This document shows positions 23,078 through 31,511 of a DNA stretch of 45,001 nucleotides, in pieces (positions within the stretch are counted from its first letter, which is position 1; every line of letters begins with the position of its first letter). A program made the position numbers and the translations under genes. Below the pieces are notes generated by a model. That model was not told the origin of the DNA. It worked only from the letters and a program-made list of their open reading frames with translations, and did not search any database. The stretch is from Clostridia bacterium. Lineage in GTDB: Bacteria; Bacillota_A; Clostridia; Christensenellales; Aristaeellaceae. Location of the stretch: contig JAFXSH010000014.1 of assembly GCA_017525805.1 (NCBI GenBank), positions 1 to 45,001 of the forward strand, read 5' to 3'.

Positions 23078-23261
23078 ACGAAATGTGTGTTTCCTGTGTA
23101 TCTGATAACAGTTCAAGCTTGACGTTCATCATTCCCGTACCCGAAAGCCATCGGGACGAAGAATCATGCCCATCATGTAAAAATGTTATCAAATCGTTAT
23201 CAGAGTTTTTCCAGAAATCCCGCAGTACCTTATGGCACAAGGGCTTCCGGGTTTTCCGGCC

Positions 23262-24806
23262 TCATTCCCATTCGATTGAGGCAGGCGGTTTCGTCGTCAC
23301 GTCCAGCACCACGCGGCTGGCGTGGGGAACTTCGTTGACGATGCGGGCGGAGGTGGTGGCGATGAGATCATAGGGGAGGCGCGCCCAGTCGGCGGTCATG
23401 AAATCGTCGGTGGTGACGGCGCGGAGGGCGATGGTATAGTCGTAGGTGCGTTCGTCGCCCATGACGCCCACGCTGTGCACGCCGGTGAGCACGGTGAAAT
23501 ATTGGTTCACCTTCCGGTCCAGGCCCGCCTTGGTGATTTCTTCCCGGAAAATGGCGTCGCTTTCCCGGACGATTTCCACCTTTTCGGGCGTTACCTCGCC
23601 GATGACGCGGATGGACAAGCCGGGGCCGGGGAAAGGCTGACGCCAAACCAGTTCGCGGGGGAGGCCTAATGCCTCGCCCAAGGCGCGCACCTCGTCCTTA
23701 AAGAGCATGCGCAGGGGCTCGATCAGCTCGGTAAAGCCTAATTCCTTGGGCAGGCCGCCCACGTTATGGTGGCTCTTGATGACGGCGGCGCTGGTGGCCT
23801 GGCCGCTTTCGATCACGTCGGGGTAAATGGTGCCCTGGGCGAAGTAATCCAGCTTGCCAAGCTTCGCCGCTTCTTCCCGGAACACCTCGATGAAATCCCG
23901 GCCAATGATGTGACGCTTTTCCTCGGGTTCTGTGACGCCCTTCAAATCGGCAAAAAACTTTTCCGCCGCGTCTGCCCGGACGAAACGCACGGGGAACAAA
24001 TGGCTGAACACGTGGCATACCTGCTCGCTTTCGCCCTTGCGCAGCAATCCGTGATCCACGAACACGCAGGTCAGGCGCTTGCCGATGGCGCGGTAGATCA
24101 GCGCCGCGGCCACGGAAGAATCCACGCCGCCGGACAGTGCAAGTAGAACCGTCCCCTGATTCCCTGTCGCCTCCTGGATGCGCTTTACGGCGGTTTCCGC
24201 GTAGGCGTCCATGGTCCAATCGCCCGCGCAGCCGCAAATATCATACAGGAAATTGCGGATCAGGCGCTTGCCCTCGTCGGTGTGGGTCACTTCGGGATGG
24301 AACTGCACGCCATAGAGGCGCTTTTCCTCATTCGCCATGGCGGCGATGGGGCAGTTGTCCGTTCCGGCGATGGGATGGAACCCGGGCGGGCACTGGACCA
24401 CCTGCCAAGTGTGGCTCATCCAGCAGGAGGAAGAAGCGCTCATGCCGTTCAGCAACCCCGCCTGCTCTTTCATCCGCACCGTGACGCGGCCGTATTCCCT
24501 CTCCTGAGCCTTTTCTACCTTCCCGCCCAGCAGATGGGCGGTCAATTGCATGCCGTAGCAGATGCCCAGCACGGGAACGCCTACATCATAAAGGGCCGGA
24601 TCGATGTGGGGCGCGTCCGGGTCGCACACGCTGGAGGGTCCGCCGGACAGGATGATGCCCACGGGCTGGCGCTGTTTGATTTCCTCCGCTGGCAGATTCC
24701 AGGGCACGACTTCCGAAAAGACGTGGTTTTCCCGCACCCGCCGGGCGATCAATTGGGTATACTGCCCGCCGAAATCCAGGATAATGATTTTCTGATGGTC
24801 TGGCAT
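23262..24806 (-). CDS. guaA: GMP synthase (glutamine-hydrolysing)
   Basis: A 514-residue cytoplasmic enzyme converting XMP, ATP and glutamine to GMP, the last step of guanine nucleotide synthesis. The N-terminal class I glutamine amidotransferase has C83 in GICYGMQ, with H170 and E172 in VQFHPEVTH. The ATP pyrophosphatase domain begins with the P-loop SGGVDSS (225-231), and the C-terminal dimerisation domain ends PPASIEWE. The ATG at 24806 is preceded by AAGGAGG; the open frame further upstream is not coding. One oddity is that the usual SHGD motif of the amidotransferase domain reads SHTW (131-134), within an unbroken frame. It lies 47 bases after the XRE membrane regulator gene, so it may be read from upstream. 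Confidence 0.97.
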   Translation of the reverse strand: MPDHQKIIILDFGGQYTQLIARRVRENHVFSEVVPWNLPAEEIKQRQPVGIILSGGPSSVCDPDAPHIDPALYDVGVPVLGICYGMQLTAHLLGGKVEKAQEREYGRVTVRMKEQAGLLNGMSASSSCWMSHTWQVVQCPPGFHPIAGTDNCPIAAMANEEKRLYGVQFHPEVTHTDEGKRLIRNFLYDICGCAGDWTMDAYAETAVKRIQEATGNQGTVLLALSGGVDSSVAAALIYRAIGKRLTCVFVDHGLLRKGESEQVCHVFSHLFPVRFVRADAAEKFFADLKGVTEPEEKRHIIGRDFIEVFREEAAKLGKLDYFAQGTIYPDVIESGQATSAAVIKSHHNVGGLPKELGFTELIEPLRMLFKDEVRALGEALGLPRELVWRQPFPGPGLSIRVIGEVTPEKVEIVRESDAIFREEITKAGLDRKVNQYFTVLTGVHSVGVMGDERTYDYTIALRAVTTDDFMTADWARLPYDLIATTSARIVNEVPHASRVVLDVTTKPPASIEWE

Positions 24807-24853
24807 GAGGCCGCCTCCTTTGCTTCGCCGTATATGCTGACAAACCGATACCG

Positions 24854-25456
24854 TTATTTTGCCTTGAAGATCAAAAAGCCCTTGATGACCAATGAGGCAA
24901 AACAGATGATGCCCGGGTATGGCTGCCGGGTCAAAACGAACACGGCGGAACTGATGATGGACAAAACCATGCCCACCGCGATCCCGTACCGGCTCCAGGC
25001 CGGTTTGTCCAGCCTGCTGACGATTACCGCGCAAATCCCGTTGAAAACGATCGCGCAGAGAACGATCACGAACACCGCCTTGATCCAGGGGTTCACGCCG
25101 GTGATGCCGAACAAGGGCACAGCGTCGGCGGAACCCGCGCCGTTGCCGAAAACCGGGATGAACAGCAGGATCCCTAAGAATACGTCCAACGCTCCGCATA
25201 GGAACGAGAGGTATTTTCCGATGAACTCCTTCTTTTCATTTTCCGCCGCCGAGATGATTTCCTCCGAACAAATCAGATCGTCGATTTTGACGGAGAAAAA
25301 CCGGGACAGTTCTTTCAAAGAATCAATGCTCGGGTATCCCCTGCCGGACTCCCATTTTGAAATGGCCGTTCTGGAAACGAAAAGCGCTTCCGCCAGCTCT
25401 TCCTGCGTGAGCCCCTTGCTTTTCCGCAACTGCTGCAGCTTTTCATTGAATTCCAC
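24854..25456 (-). CDS. XRE-family regulator with C-terminal membrane domain
   Basis: A 200-residue protein with an N-terminal helix-turn-helix (about 4-60: [36 protein letters not shown]) and a hydrophobic C-terminal half with about four membrane segments (near 82-103, 120-144, 150-170 and 178-197). Such membrane-tethered XRE proteins are common in Bacillota and usually regulate adjacent membrane-protein genes. The start is GTG, preceded by AAGGAGG, and lies inside the last 14 bases of the PAP2-like gene, so the two are coupled. The likely partner is that PAP2-like protein; this is inference from overlap. Ligand and targets are unknown. Confidence 0.88.
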   Translation of the reverse strand: MEFNEKLQQLRKSKGLTQEELAEALFVSRTAISKWESGRGYPSIDSLKELSRFFSVKIDDLICSEEIISAAENEKKEFIGKYLSFLCGALDVFLGILLFIPVFGNGAGSADAVPLFGITGVNPWIKAVFVIVLCAIVFNGICAVIVSRLDKPAWSRYGIAVGMVLSIISSAVFVLTRQPYPGIICFASLVIKGFLIFKAK

Positions 25457-26138
25457 CTTTTCCTCCTTTTTCCTCCTTGCGTCCCCTTTGGTCTGCTATG
25501 CCTACGGAAGCCCGATACAGATTGAACAGCCCAAAGCTGAGCATTACGGAACCGGCGATATCCGTGGCCCAGTGGACGCCCGCTATCAATCTTCCGATGA
25601 CCATAAACGCCGAAAACAGAAGGCAAAAGGCGTTTGCGGTGCGCCGGAGCTTGGGGGTTCCGCATCGCCGGTTCATTTGAAGCGCCAGCGTGGGCATTAC
25701 GCTCAAAACCAGCAGCGTGGTGGAAGAAGGATAGGAGGCCTCCAAAAACCCATCGATCAGAACGGGCCGGTAGTTGATGGGGACCATCTCGAAAAACAGG
25801 TATCCGAAAATGACCAGGATATAGTAAACGCCCAAAAGGAGAATGTCCCCGTCCACCAGAAGCATGTTTTTCCGCTTGATCCATTGGATGAGCCCGACGC
25901 ATCCAAACCCCATGCAAATCAGGATCGGTACCAGGCCGAGCCAATCCGTGACCGTGTAGAGCGTCCAATGCACGCCGGTCAGTTGATGAAACCAACCGTT
26001 GAAGGCCGCAAACCCCACCTTCGTGCCGTTTGGCCCAATAGCCTGAACATCCACAGTTTGGATCAGAATGGTCCAGAGGATAAACGCGGCCAGCAGCGCG
26101 ATGCCCGCCAGCAGTTCTCGTTTCCAGTTTGCTTTCAT
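25443..26138 (-). CDS. PAP2-superfamily membrane protein, motif partly degenerate
   Basis: A 231-residue membrane protein with about six hydrophobic segments. Residues resembling the type 2 phosphatidic acid phosphatase signature are NYRPVLID (122-129, R124-P125), PSST (137-140) where the family has PSGH, and GRLIAGVHWATDI (182-194), which matches the RxxxxxHxxxD pattern with R183, H189 and D193. The histidine of PSGH is missing, so phosphatase activity on lipid phosphates is doubtful, though other family members tolerate changes here. The ATG has AAAGGACGG upstream. It is co-transcribed with the XRE membrane regulator. A role in the envelope is likely, but the substrate cannot be named. Confidence 0.8.
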   Translation of the reverse strand: MKANWKRELLAGIALLAAFILWTILIQTVDVQAIGPNGTKVGFAAFNGWFHQLTGVHWTLYTVTDWLGLVPILICMGFGCVGLIQWIKRKNMLLVDGDILLLGVYYILVIFGYLFFEMVPINYRPVLIDGFLEASYPSSTTLLVLSVMPTLALQMNRRCGTPKLRRTANAFCLLFSAFMVIGRLIAGVHWATDIAGSVMLSFGLFNLYRASVGIADQRGRKEEKGGKGGIQ

Positions 26139-26254
26139 TGTCCTTCCGTCCTTTCATTTTGTGCCCAAGGCCCAAATAAAAGTAACAGAAGCGCGTGAAA
26201 AGGGAAAGAAACGAGGCGTCACAAGCGTGATACGAATCGTGTCATCCAGGAAAA

Positions 26255-26674
26255 TCAAAGGATTTCTGCTCGTTCCACCCGCCCGTTCCCTTTGACCATC
26301 GCCCGCCCGTCTGCCGTTTCAAAGCCGAATTGCCGGTACAGGCCGTGGGCGTCCCTGGTGAGCAGCAGCCCCCGAAGGCCGGCATATTTGGCTGTGATAT
26401 GCGCGAGCAGCGCTTTTCCCAGCCCCTTGCCCCGGTACGCTTCGTCAATGATCACATCGCACAGGTAATAGGTGGTGGCATAGTCGGTGATGACCCGGGC
26501 AAAGCCCACCAGCTTCCGCTCATCCTCCAGCCAAATTCCGTAGCACGCTGAATGGCGCAGGGACGCTACGATCTTTTCCACCGAGCGCTGACCGGCCCAA
26601 TAGGTCGTCCTCAATAGCCTGACGATGTCATCCAGGCGCATGCTTTGCGCACCTTCGAGGATTTTGTAGTTCAT
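26255..26674 (-). CDS. GNAT-family N-acetyltransferase
   Basis: A 139-residue acetyltransferase of the GNAT fold, which transfers acetyl from acetyl-CoA to an amine. The CoA-binding motif A reads RGKGLGKALL (81-90), preceded by the beta-4 strand YYLCDVIIDEAY and followed by LLTRDAHGLYRQFGFE (motif B, 104-119). I place the start at 26674, with AAAGGAAG upstream; the longer open frame upstream overlaps the methyltransferase gene and is not coding. The length equals that of typical small single-domain members. It follows the methyltransferase gene by 34 bases and is probably part of the asnB transcript. The substrate is unknown. Confidence 0.9.
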   Translation of the reverse strand: MNYKILEGAQSMRLDDIVRLLRTTYWAGQRSVEKIVASLRHSACYGIWLEDERKLVGFARVITDYATTYYLCDVIIDEAYRGKGLGKALLAHITAKYAGLRGLLLTRDAHGLYRQFGFETADGRAMVKGNGRVERAEIL

Positions 26675-26708
26675 AAGCTTCCTTTCATTATGAACAGATG
26701 GAAAACTG

Positions 26709-27497
26709 TTATACTTTCCGGCAAATATACAAAAGATGGTTTGCGGCCCCCAGCAATTCACGCTTCTCCGCAAACGCCAGATACCAGTCCGCGAACTTCT
26801 GAAAGTCTTCCTCCGAGAGATGAAAATCAGGCCGGTCTTCGATGGGTTCCAGCAGGCCGTCCGTGCCGGCGGTGGCGATCCATTGCGTCGGTTTGCCGTC
26901 AAACAGGCTCTCAAACTCCGCAACGTCATACCCTGTGAACAACTGCTCCTTAAAATGCCTTACCTGGTAATCAGCCGTAAAGTTTTCTTCCTGTCCCGCC
27001 GCCCAATTGCCAAAGAGATAGTTGGCATACATGATGGCGTAGACAGACAGGAACGCAAACAGGATCACGCCCTTCGGTCTGGTGACACGGATCGCTTCGT
27101 CAATGGCTTTATGGACGTCTTCTTTTTCATACAGATGATACAGCGGCCCTAAAACGAGGGTCACATCAAAGGAATGATCGGCAAATCTGCTCAGGTTCGT
27201 GGCGTCGCCCTGATACGATTGGATGTGATTCATGCCCCTGCTGTTTTCCCTTAATATGGAAAGATTGCTTTCCACCAGCTCCACGGCAGTCACATCCATG
27301 CCTTCCCCGGCAAGCGCGATGGAATACCTGCCCGTTCCGGCGCCCACCTCCAGCACTTTGGCGTGCGGGGCCGCGTAACGGTGAATATAGTGCATGGTGG
27401 TTAAAAATTCCAATTGCCCGTGCCGGGATTTTTGAAGCCGCTGATCTTCATTCGACTGCCCGTAAAAATCGTTCAGGATTTCAACTCTTGTTCGCAT
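26709..27497 (-). CDS. SAM-dependent methyltransferase, class I
   Basis: A 262-residue class I methyltransferase. Motif I for SAM binding is VLEVGAGTGRY (48-58), followed by VTAVELVESNL, the acidic GDATNL region, LVLGPLYHLYE (motif IV area) and a Rossmann-type C-terminal part. The start is chosen at 27497 because CGGAG lies eight bases upstream; an in-frame ATG five codons earlier lacks a ribosome site. It follows asnB by 30 bases, so it should be in the same T-box-controlled transcript. Similarity is to the UbiE/Methyltransf_11 group, for which many small-molecule substrates are known; nothing here shows which one. Confidence 0.9.
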   Translation of the reverse strand: MRTRVEILNDFYGQSNEDQRLQKSRHGQLEFLTTMHYIHRYAAPHAKVLEVGAGTGRYSIALAGEGMDVTAVELVESNLSILRENSRGMNHIQSYQGDATNLSRFADHSFDVTLVLGPLYHLYEKEDVHKAIDEAIRVTRPKGVILFAFLSVYAIMYANYLFGNWAAGQEENFTADYQVRHFKEQLFTGYDVAEFESLFDGKPTQWIATAGTDGLLEPIEDRPDFHLSEEDFQKFADWYLAFAEKRELLGAANHLLYICRKV

Positions 27498-27527
27498 GGC
27501 GTTTCTCCGCATAAGTCACACAGGCTT

Positions 27528-29108
27528 TTACTGACCGCTGGCCCCGTAGTTGGCAAGCACCCGGGCGGAGGGATCGTCCACGTCGCAGCCGGGCCAGGTC
27601 TTGTTGGGCATCCAGAAATCGGGGATCATGTGGGCCTGACCGGGATAGAACTGATCGAACAGCTCCCGGTACAGCAGGCTTTCCTTGGTGAAAGGCCTGC
27701 AATAATCATATTTCGACGCTTTCTCTGAAAATTCCTTGTCGGTGTAGGTCCTTTCGGCCAGGGCTTTCAGGTCGTTGACCATGGAATGGCCCACCGCGTC
27801 GGAGAAGGCCGCCTTCTGCCGCCAGAGGATGGCGTCGGGCAGGATGTGGTCGCCGGCAAAAGCTTTGCGGATCAGGTACTTGCCCATGTCGTGGGTGTTC
27901 ATTTTCAGCTCCGGGTCGATGCTCATAGCGTAGCGCACGAATTTCAAATCGCCGAAGGGCACCCGGGCTTCCAGGGAGTTGACGGAAATGCACCGGTCGG
28001 CCCGCAGCACGTCGTAGACGTGCAGCTCCCGGATGCGCTTTTCCGCTTCCTCCTGGAACGCGGCGGCGTTGGGGGCGAAGTCCGTATACTTGTAGCCGAA
28101 GAGTTCATCGGAAATTTCCCCGGTGAGCAGCACGCGCACGTCCGTATGCTCGTGGATCCATTTACACACCAAATACATGCCGATGGAGGCGCGGATGGTG
28201 GTGATGTCCCAGGTGCCAAGTAGCTCCACCACCGTGGGCAGGGCTTCGATCACGTCTTTTTCGGAGATGATCACCTCGGTGTGGTCGCTGCCGATGTAAT
28301 CGGCCACCATGCGGGCGTATTTCAGGTCAATGGCGTCAATGTCCATGCCGATGGCAAAGGTGCGGATGGGGCGCTTCAGCAGCTTTTGGGCGATGGCGCA
28401 GACCAGGGAGGAATCCAGGCCGCCGGAGAGCAGGAAGCCCACGGGGGCATCGGCGTCCAAGCGCTTTTCCACCCCGTCCATGAGCAGGCGGCGCAATTTC
28501 GCGCACACTTCTTCTTCCGTTTTCATGGTAAAGTAGCCCACGTAGGCTGGATCGGCGTACTGGATGAACTGCCCGTCTATCCAGTAATGACCCGGCGGGA
28601 AGGGCAGGATGGTTTGGCACAGGCCCATCAGGTTCTTGGGCTCGCTGGCGAAAGCCCATTCCCCGTCCGCCAGCCTGCCGTAATACAGGGGCCGGATGCC
28701 GATGGGGTCACGGGCGGCAATCAGTTTTCCCTGCGTTCCGTCGTAGAGCAGCAGGGCAAATTCGGCGTCCAAGGTCTTGAACATTTCCACCCCGTATTCA
28801 TGATACAGGGGCAGCAGAATTTCGCAGTCAGACTGGCTGTGCAGCTCGTATTTGGCCAGCAGCCTGTCCCGCAGGGGGCGGAAGCCGTACAGCTCGCCGT
28901 TGCACACCACGGCGTCCCCGTTCATGCGAAAGGGCTGCATGCCCCGATCGTCCAGGCCCATGATGGCCAGGCGGTGGAAGCCCAAGTACCCGATGGGGAT
29001 TTTTTCAAACCGGCTCATGTCCGGCCCGCGGGATACAGTGCGTTCAAAGCACGTTTTCAGGATGTCTACGGGAATCTGTCTGCTGGTCACGCCGAAAATG
29101 GAACACAT
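27528..29108 (-). CDS. asnB: Asparagine synthase (glutamine-hydrolysing)
   Basis: A 526-residue enzyme making asparagine from aspartate, ATP and glutamine. The class II amidotransferase domain starts with the catalytic C2 (MCSIFGV, exposed after Met removal), with RGPD and CNGELYG further on. The synthetase domain carries the P-loop SGGLDSS and the LLTGEISDELFGYKY motif. An alternative start three codons earlier would bury the cysteine, so the ATG at 29108 (GGAGGTG upstream) is correct. The leader upstream holds an asparagine-type T-box, so expression should rise when tRNA-Asn is uncharged. It is the first gene of a minus-strand unit with the methyltransferase and GNAT genes, and is divergent from glnA. 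Confidence 0.96.
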   Translation of the reverse strand: MCSIFGVTSRQIPVDILKTCFERTVSRGPDMSRFEKIPIGYLGFHRLAIMGLDDRGMQPFRMNGDAVVCNGELYGFRPLRDRLLAKYELHSQSDCEILLPLYHEYGVEMFKTLDAEFALLLYDGTQGKLIAARDPIGIRPLYYGRLADGEWAFASEPKNLMGLCQTILPFPPGHYWIDGQFIQYADPAYVGYFTMKTEEEVCAKLRRLLMDGVEKRLDADAPVGFLLSGGLDSSLVCAIAQKLLKRPIRTFAIGMDIDAIDLKYARMVADYIGSDHTEVIISEKDVIEALPTVVELLGTWDITTIRASIGMYLVCKWIHEHTDVRVLLTGEISDELFGYKYTDFAPNAAAFQEEAEKRIRELHVYDVLRADRCISVNSLEARVPFGDLKFVRYAMSIDPELKMNTHDMGKYLIRKAFAGDHILPDAILWRQKAAFSDAVGHSMVNDLKALAERTYTDKEFSEKASKYDYCRPFTKESLLYRELFDQFYPGQAHMIPDFWMPNKTWPGCDVDDPSARVLANYGASGQ

Positions 29109-29129
29109 AAAAAGCACCTCCGTTTATCT

Positions 29130-29393
29130 GGTCGGCAATCGTCCCTGATATTTCAGGACGAAGGCCGCCGCTCCGTGGTGCCACCTGATTTGCTTCTCTT
29201 TCCGGGCTCTATCAAGCCCCGGCGGCTGTAACGTGCCGCCCTCACGCCGCCCCTACTGGCCTTTCGGCGTTCAGTTTGGACTTGGAAGGGTTCTTCGCCT
29301 GACCGCTCATACGGGATTCGCACCGCCTACCGCTCTCTTGGATGCCGCCGCGTCAGGTTACTTTGCTTCCGCAACGCTTTGCTGTGAAATTTG
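29130..29393 (-). promoter_or_regulatory. T-box riboswitch, asparagine-type, upstream of asnB
   Basis: On the minus strand the conserved T-box reads AGGTGGCACCACGGAGC (29186-29170). It pairs CAGG and ACG with the downstream CGTCCTG to form the antiterminator with its 7-base bulge. The competing hairpin spans 29161-29139. Stem I shows GGAAG/CTTCC below and CCTGAC/GTCAGG above an internal loop. Its left side holds AGTA and its right side reads CGAAGAACC, in which AAC (plus-strand 29290-29292) is the Asn codon, matching the gene. The competing hairpin is not followed by a clear T run, so control could be partly translational. Confidence 0.85.
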
Positions 29394-29398
29394 CGGGC

Positions 29399-29427
29399 AT
29401 TGTAGCACAGGTTTTTTGCCCTGTCAA
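29399..29427 (-). promoter_or_regulatory. Sigma-A promoter of asnB
   Basis: On the minus strand TTGACA (29427-29422) and TACAAT (29404-29399) are separated by 17 bases, placing the start near 29392, just before the T-box leader. Confidence 0.85.
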
Positions 29428-29497
29428 GAGGAAAAAATGGAAAAACATTCAGAAAACAGAGAAACAATTGCAGAACAATTTATTTTCCTGAAAGTTA

Positions 29498-29526
29498 TTG
29501 ACTTTGCTCTGAAAGGATGATATAGT
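29498..29526 (+). promoter_or_regulatory. Sigma-A promoter of glnA operon
   Basis: TTGACT (29498-29503) and TATAGT (29521-29526) are separated by 17 bases. The predicted start is near 29532, only a few bases before a terminator-like hairpin. The 70 bases between this and the divergent asnB promoter are AT-rich. Confidence 0.8.
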
Positions 29527-29536
29527 TTCCGCGACA

Positions 29537-29584
29537 AGGCAAAGGGGTCAGGTCGAAGGACCCGGTTTGCCTGTTTTTTATTTT
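29537..29584 (+). terminator. Terminator-like attenuator in the glnA leader
   Basis: AGGCAAA (29537-29543) pairs with TTTGCCT (29566-29572), and inner arms GGGTC/GACCC (29545-29549 and 29559-29563) extend the stem. TTTTTTATTTT follows. It lies between the promoter and the glnA start, so full-length glnA mRNA requires read-through. The ANTAR antiterminator gene directly after glnA is the natural candidate. I did not find the classic pair of hexaloop hairpins that ANTAR proteins bind. Confidence 0.7.
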
Positions 29585-29602
29585 GTGAAGGAGGCGCTTG
29601 TC

Positions 29603-30934
29603 ATGAGCAAGTACAGCAAAGAAGACATCATCCGTATGGTACGGGAAGGCGATGTGGAATTTATCCGGATGCAGTTTACTGATATTTTCGGCCAGCTGAA
29701 AAATGTGGCTATTACCGCCAGCCAGATCGAGAAGGCCGTGAATAACGAGATCATGATCGACGGCAGCTCCATCGAAGGCTTTGTGCGCATCAATGAAAGC
29801 GACCAGTATCTGCGGCCCGACCTGGACACCTTCGCCATTCTGCCATGGCGGCCCCAGCACGGCAAGGTGGCGCGTCTGATTTGCGACGTGTACAACCCGG
29901 ACGGCTCCCCCTTCGCGGGCGACCCCCGCGGCGTGCTCAAGAAGGTGCTGAAAAAAGCGGCGGACATGGGTTATTCCTTTAACGTGGGGCCTGAAATGGA
30001 GTTCTTCCTCTTCCAGACCGACGAGCAGGGCCGCCCCACCACCACCACCGGCGACGAAGCGGGCTACTTCGACTTAGGCCCCCTGGATCACGGGGAAAGC
30101 ACCCGCCGGGAAATCTGCATGGCGCTGGAACAGATGGGCTTTGAGATCGAGGCCAGCCACCACGAAGTGGCCGCGGGCCAGCATGAGATCGACTTTAAAT
30201 ACGCCGACGCCCTGACCGCCGCCGACAACATCATGACCTTCAAGCTGGCGGTGAAGACCCTGGCCCAGAAGAACGGCCTGCACGCCACCTTCATGCCCAA
30301 GCCCGTGTTTGGCATCAACGGCAGCGGCATGCACACCAACATGAGCCTGTTCAAGGATGGCAAGAACGTGTTCGCCGATCCTTCCGACAAGAAGGGCCTT
30401 TCCAAGGAAGCCTACGCTTTCATTGCCGGCATCCTTTCCCACGTGCGCGGTATGGCGGCCATCACCAATCCCCTGGTGAACAGTTACAAACGCCTGGTGC
30501 CCGGCTATGAAGCCCCCTGCTACCTGGCCTGGAGCGCCAGCAACCGCAGCGCCCTGATCCGCATTCCCGCCGCCCGGGGCATGGGTACCCGCGTGGAGCT
30601 GCGCTGCCCCGACCCCAGCTGCAACCCCTACCTGAACATGGCGGTGTGCTTAGCGGCGGGCCTCGACGGCATTGAAAAGGGCCTGACCCCGCCCGACGAG
30701 ATCACCGAAAACATCTTCGCCATGGACGGCCCCACCCGCGAAGCCAAGGGCATCAAATCCCTGCCCGGCACTTTGAAGGAAGCCATCGAATGCCTGAAAG
30801 CGGACAGCGTGATCTGCGCTTCCTTGGGCGAGCACGTGCTTTCCCAGTATGTGGAGGGCAAGGAAAAGGAATGGGACGCTTACCGCACCCACGTGAGCAA
30901 ATGGGAGATCGACCGGTACATCGTCATGTACTGA
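29603..30934 (+). CDS. glnA: Glutamine synthetase, type I
   Basis: A 443-residue class I-alpha glutamine synthetase, forming glutamine from glutamate, ammonia and ATP. Key segments in order are [20 protein letters not shown], the [12 protein letters not shown] glutamate- and metal-binding motif, [36 protein letters not shown], and RIPAARG with [15 protein letters not shown]. The length matches the Bacillus/clostridial form, and the adenylylation loop of the beta subtype is absent, so feedback rather than AMP modification is expected. The start is ATG at 29603 with GAAGGAGG eight bases upstream; the upstream in-frame ATG lies within the leader hairpin. It is the first gene of the plus-strand glutamine cluster, and the ANTAR gene follows after 38 bases without a terminator. 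Confidence 0.97.
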   Translation: MSKYSKEDIIRMVREGDVEFIRMQFTDIFGQLKNVAITASQIEKAVNNEIMIDGSSIEGFVRINESDQYLRPDLDTFAILPWRPQHGKVARLICDVYNPDGSPFAGDPRGVLKKVLKKAADMGYSFNVGPEMEFFLFQTDEQGRPTTTTGDEAGYFDLGPLDHGESTRREICMALEQMGFEIEASHHEVAAGQHEIDFKYADALTAADNIMTFKLAVKTLAQKNGLHATFMPKPVFGINGSGMHTNMSLFKDGKNVFADPSDKKGLSKEAYAFIAGILSHVRGMAAITNPLVNSYKRLVPGYEAPCYLAWSASNRSALIRIPAARGMGTRVELRCPDPSCNPYLNMAVCLAAGLDGIEKGLTPPDEITENIFAMDGPTREAKGIKSLPGTLKEAIECLKADSVICASLGEHVLSQYVEGKEKEWDAYRTHVSKWEIDRYIVMY

Positions 30935-30972
30935 TCTATGCATGTTCATAAAAACGTAAAGGGGGGAGATGC

Positions 30973-31509
30973 ATGCCCCGGATCGTGATTGCCGCCGCCC
31001 AGGAAGAAAGCCGCGTCCAGCTTTCCCGGCTGCTTTCTTCCTCCGGTTTTCCAGTCTTCCGCTGCTGCGCATCCGGCAGCGAATTGAGAAGGACAGTCAA
31101 TGAATGCGAGGACGGAATCGTGATCCAGATCGGCAGCCTGCCCGGCTGCAAGCCGGACGAGCTGCAATGGGATTACGGGGATCACGTTCAGATCCTTTTG
31201 ATCGGCAAGCCCAGCCTGCTGGAAAGCTGCGAAGCCCCCGAAATCTTCCGCCTGCCGCTGCCCATCGCCGGGCAGGCGGTGATCGGCGCAGTGAACATGC
31301 TGGCCCAGCTTCATCAAATGCGCCTGCCCAAACGTTCGGGAGAGGACAAGCAGATCGTGGAGCAGGCCAAGAAATTATTGATGGCGCGGGACGGCATTAC
31401 AGAACCGGAGGCCCACCGGGCCATGCAGCAGTACGCCATGCGCCACGGCACGAAAATGGCCGAGTACGCGAAACAAATCGTAAATTCGTCAATGAGGACG
31501 GAGGAATGA
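30973..31509 (+). CDS. ANTAR-domain antiterminator with pseudo-receiver, NitR-like
   Basis: A 178-residue two-domain protein. Residues about 1-110 resemble a response-regulator receiver, but the phospho-acceptor position reads GIVIQIGS, without the aspartate. It is therefore probably not controlled by phosphorylation. Residues about 118-172 form an ANTAR RNA-binding domain (DKQIVEQAKKLLMARDGITE, then HRAMQQYAMRHGTKMAEYA). ANTAR proteins bind hairpins in nascent mRNA and prevent termination. In clostridia a similar protein (NitR) next to glnA is linked to nitrogen control. The placement between glnA and gltB, and the terminator-like hairpin before glnA, point to the same job here. A GGGGGGAG site precedes the ATG. 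Its stop region overlaps the gltB start area. Confidence 0.9.
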   Translation: MPRIVIAAAQEESRVQLSRLLSSSGFPVFRCCASGSELRRTVNECEDGIVIQIGSLPGCKPDELQWDYGDHVQILLIGKPSLLESCEAPEIFRLPLPIAGQAVIGAVNMLAQLHQMRLPKRSGEDKQIVEQAKKLLMARDGITEPEAHRAMQQYAMRHGTKMAEYAKQIVNSSMRTEE

Positions 31510-31511
31510 CC

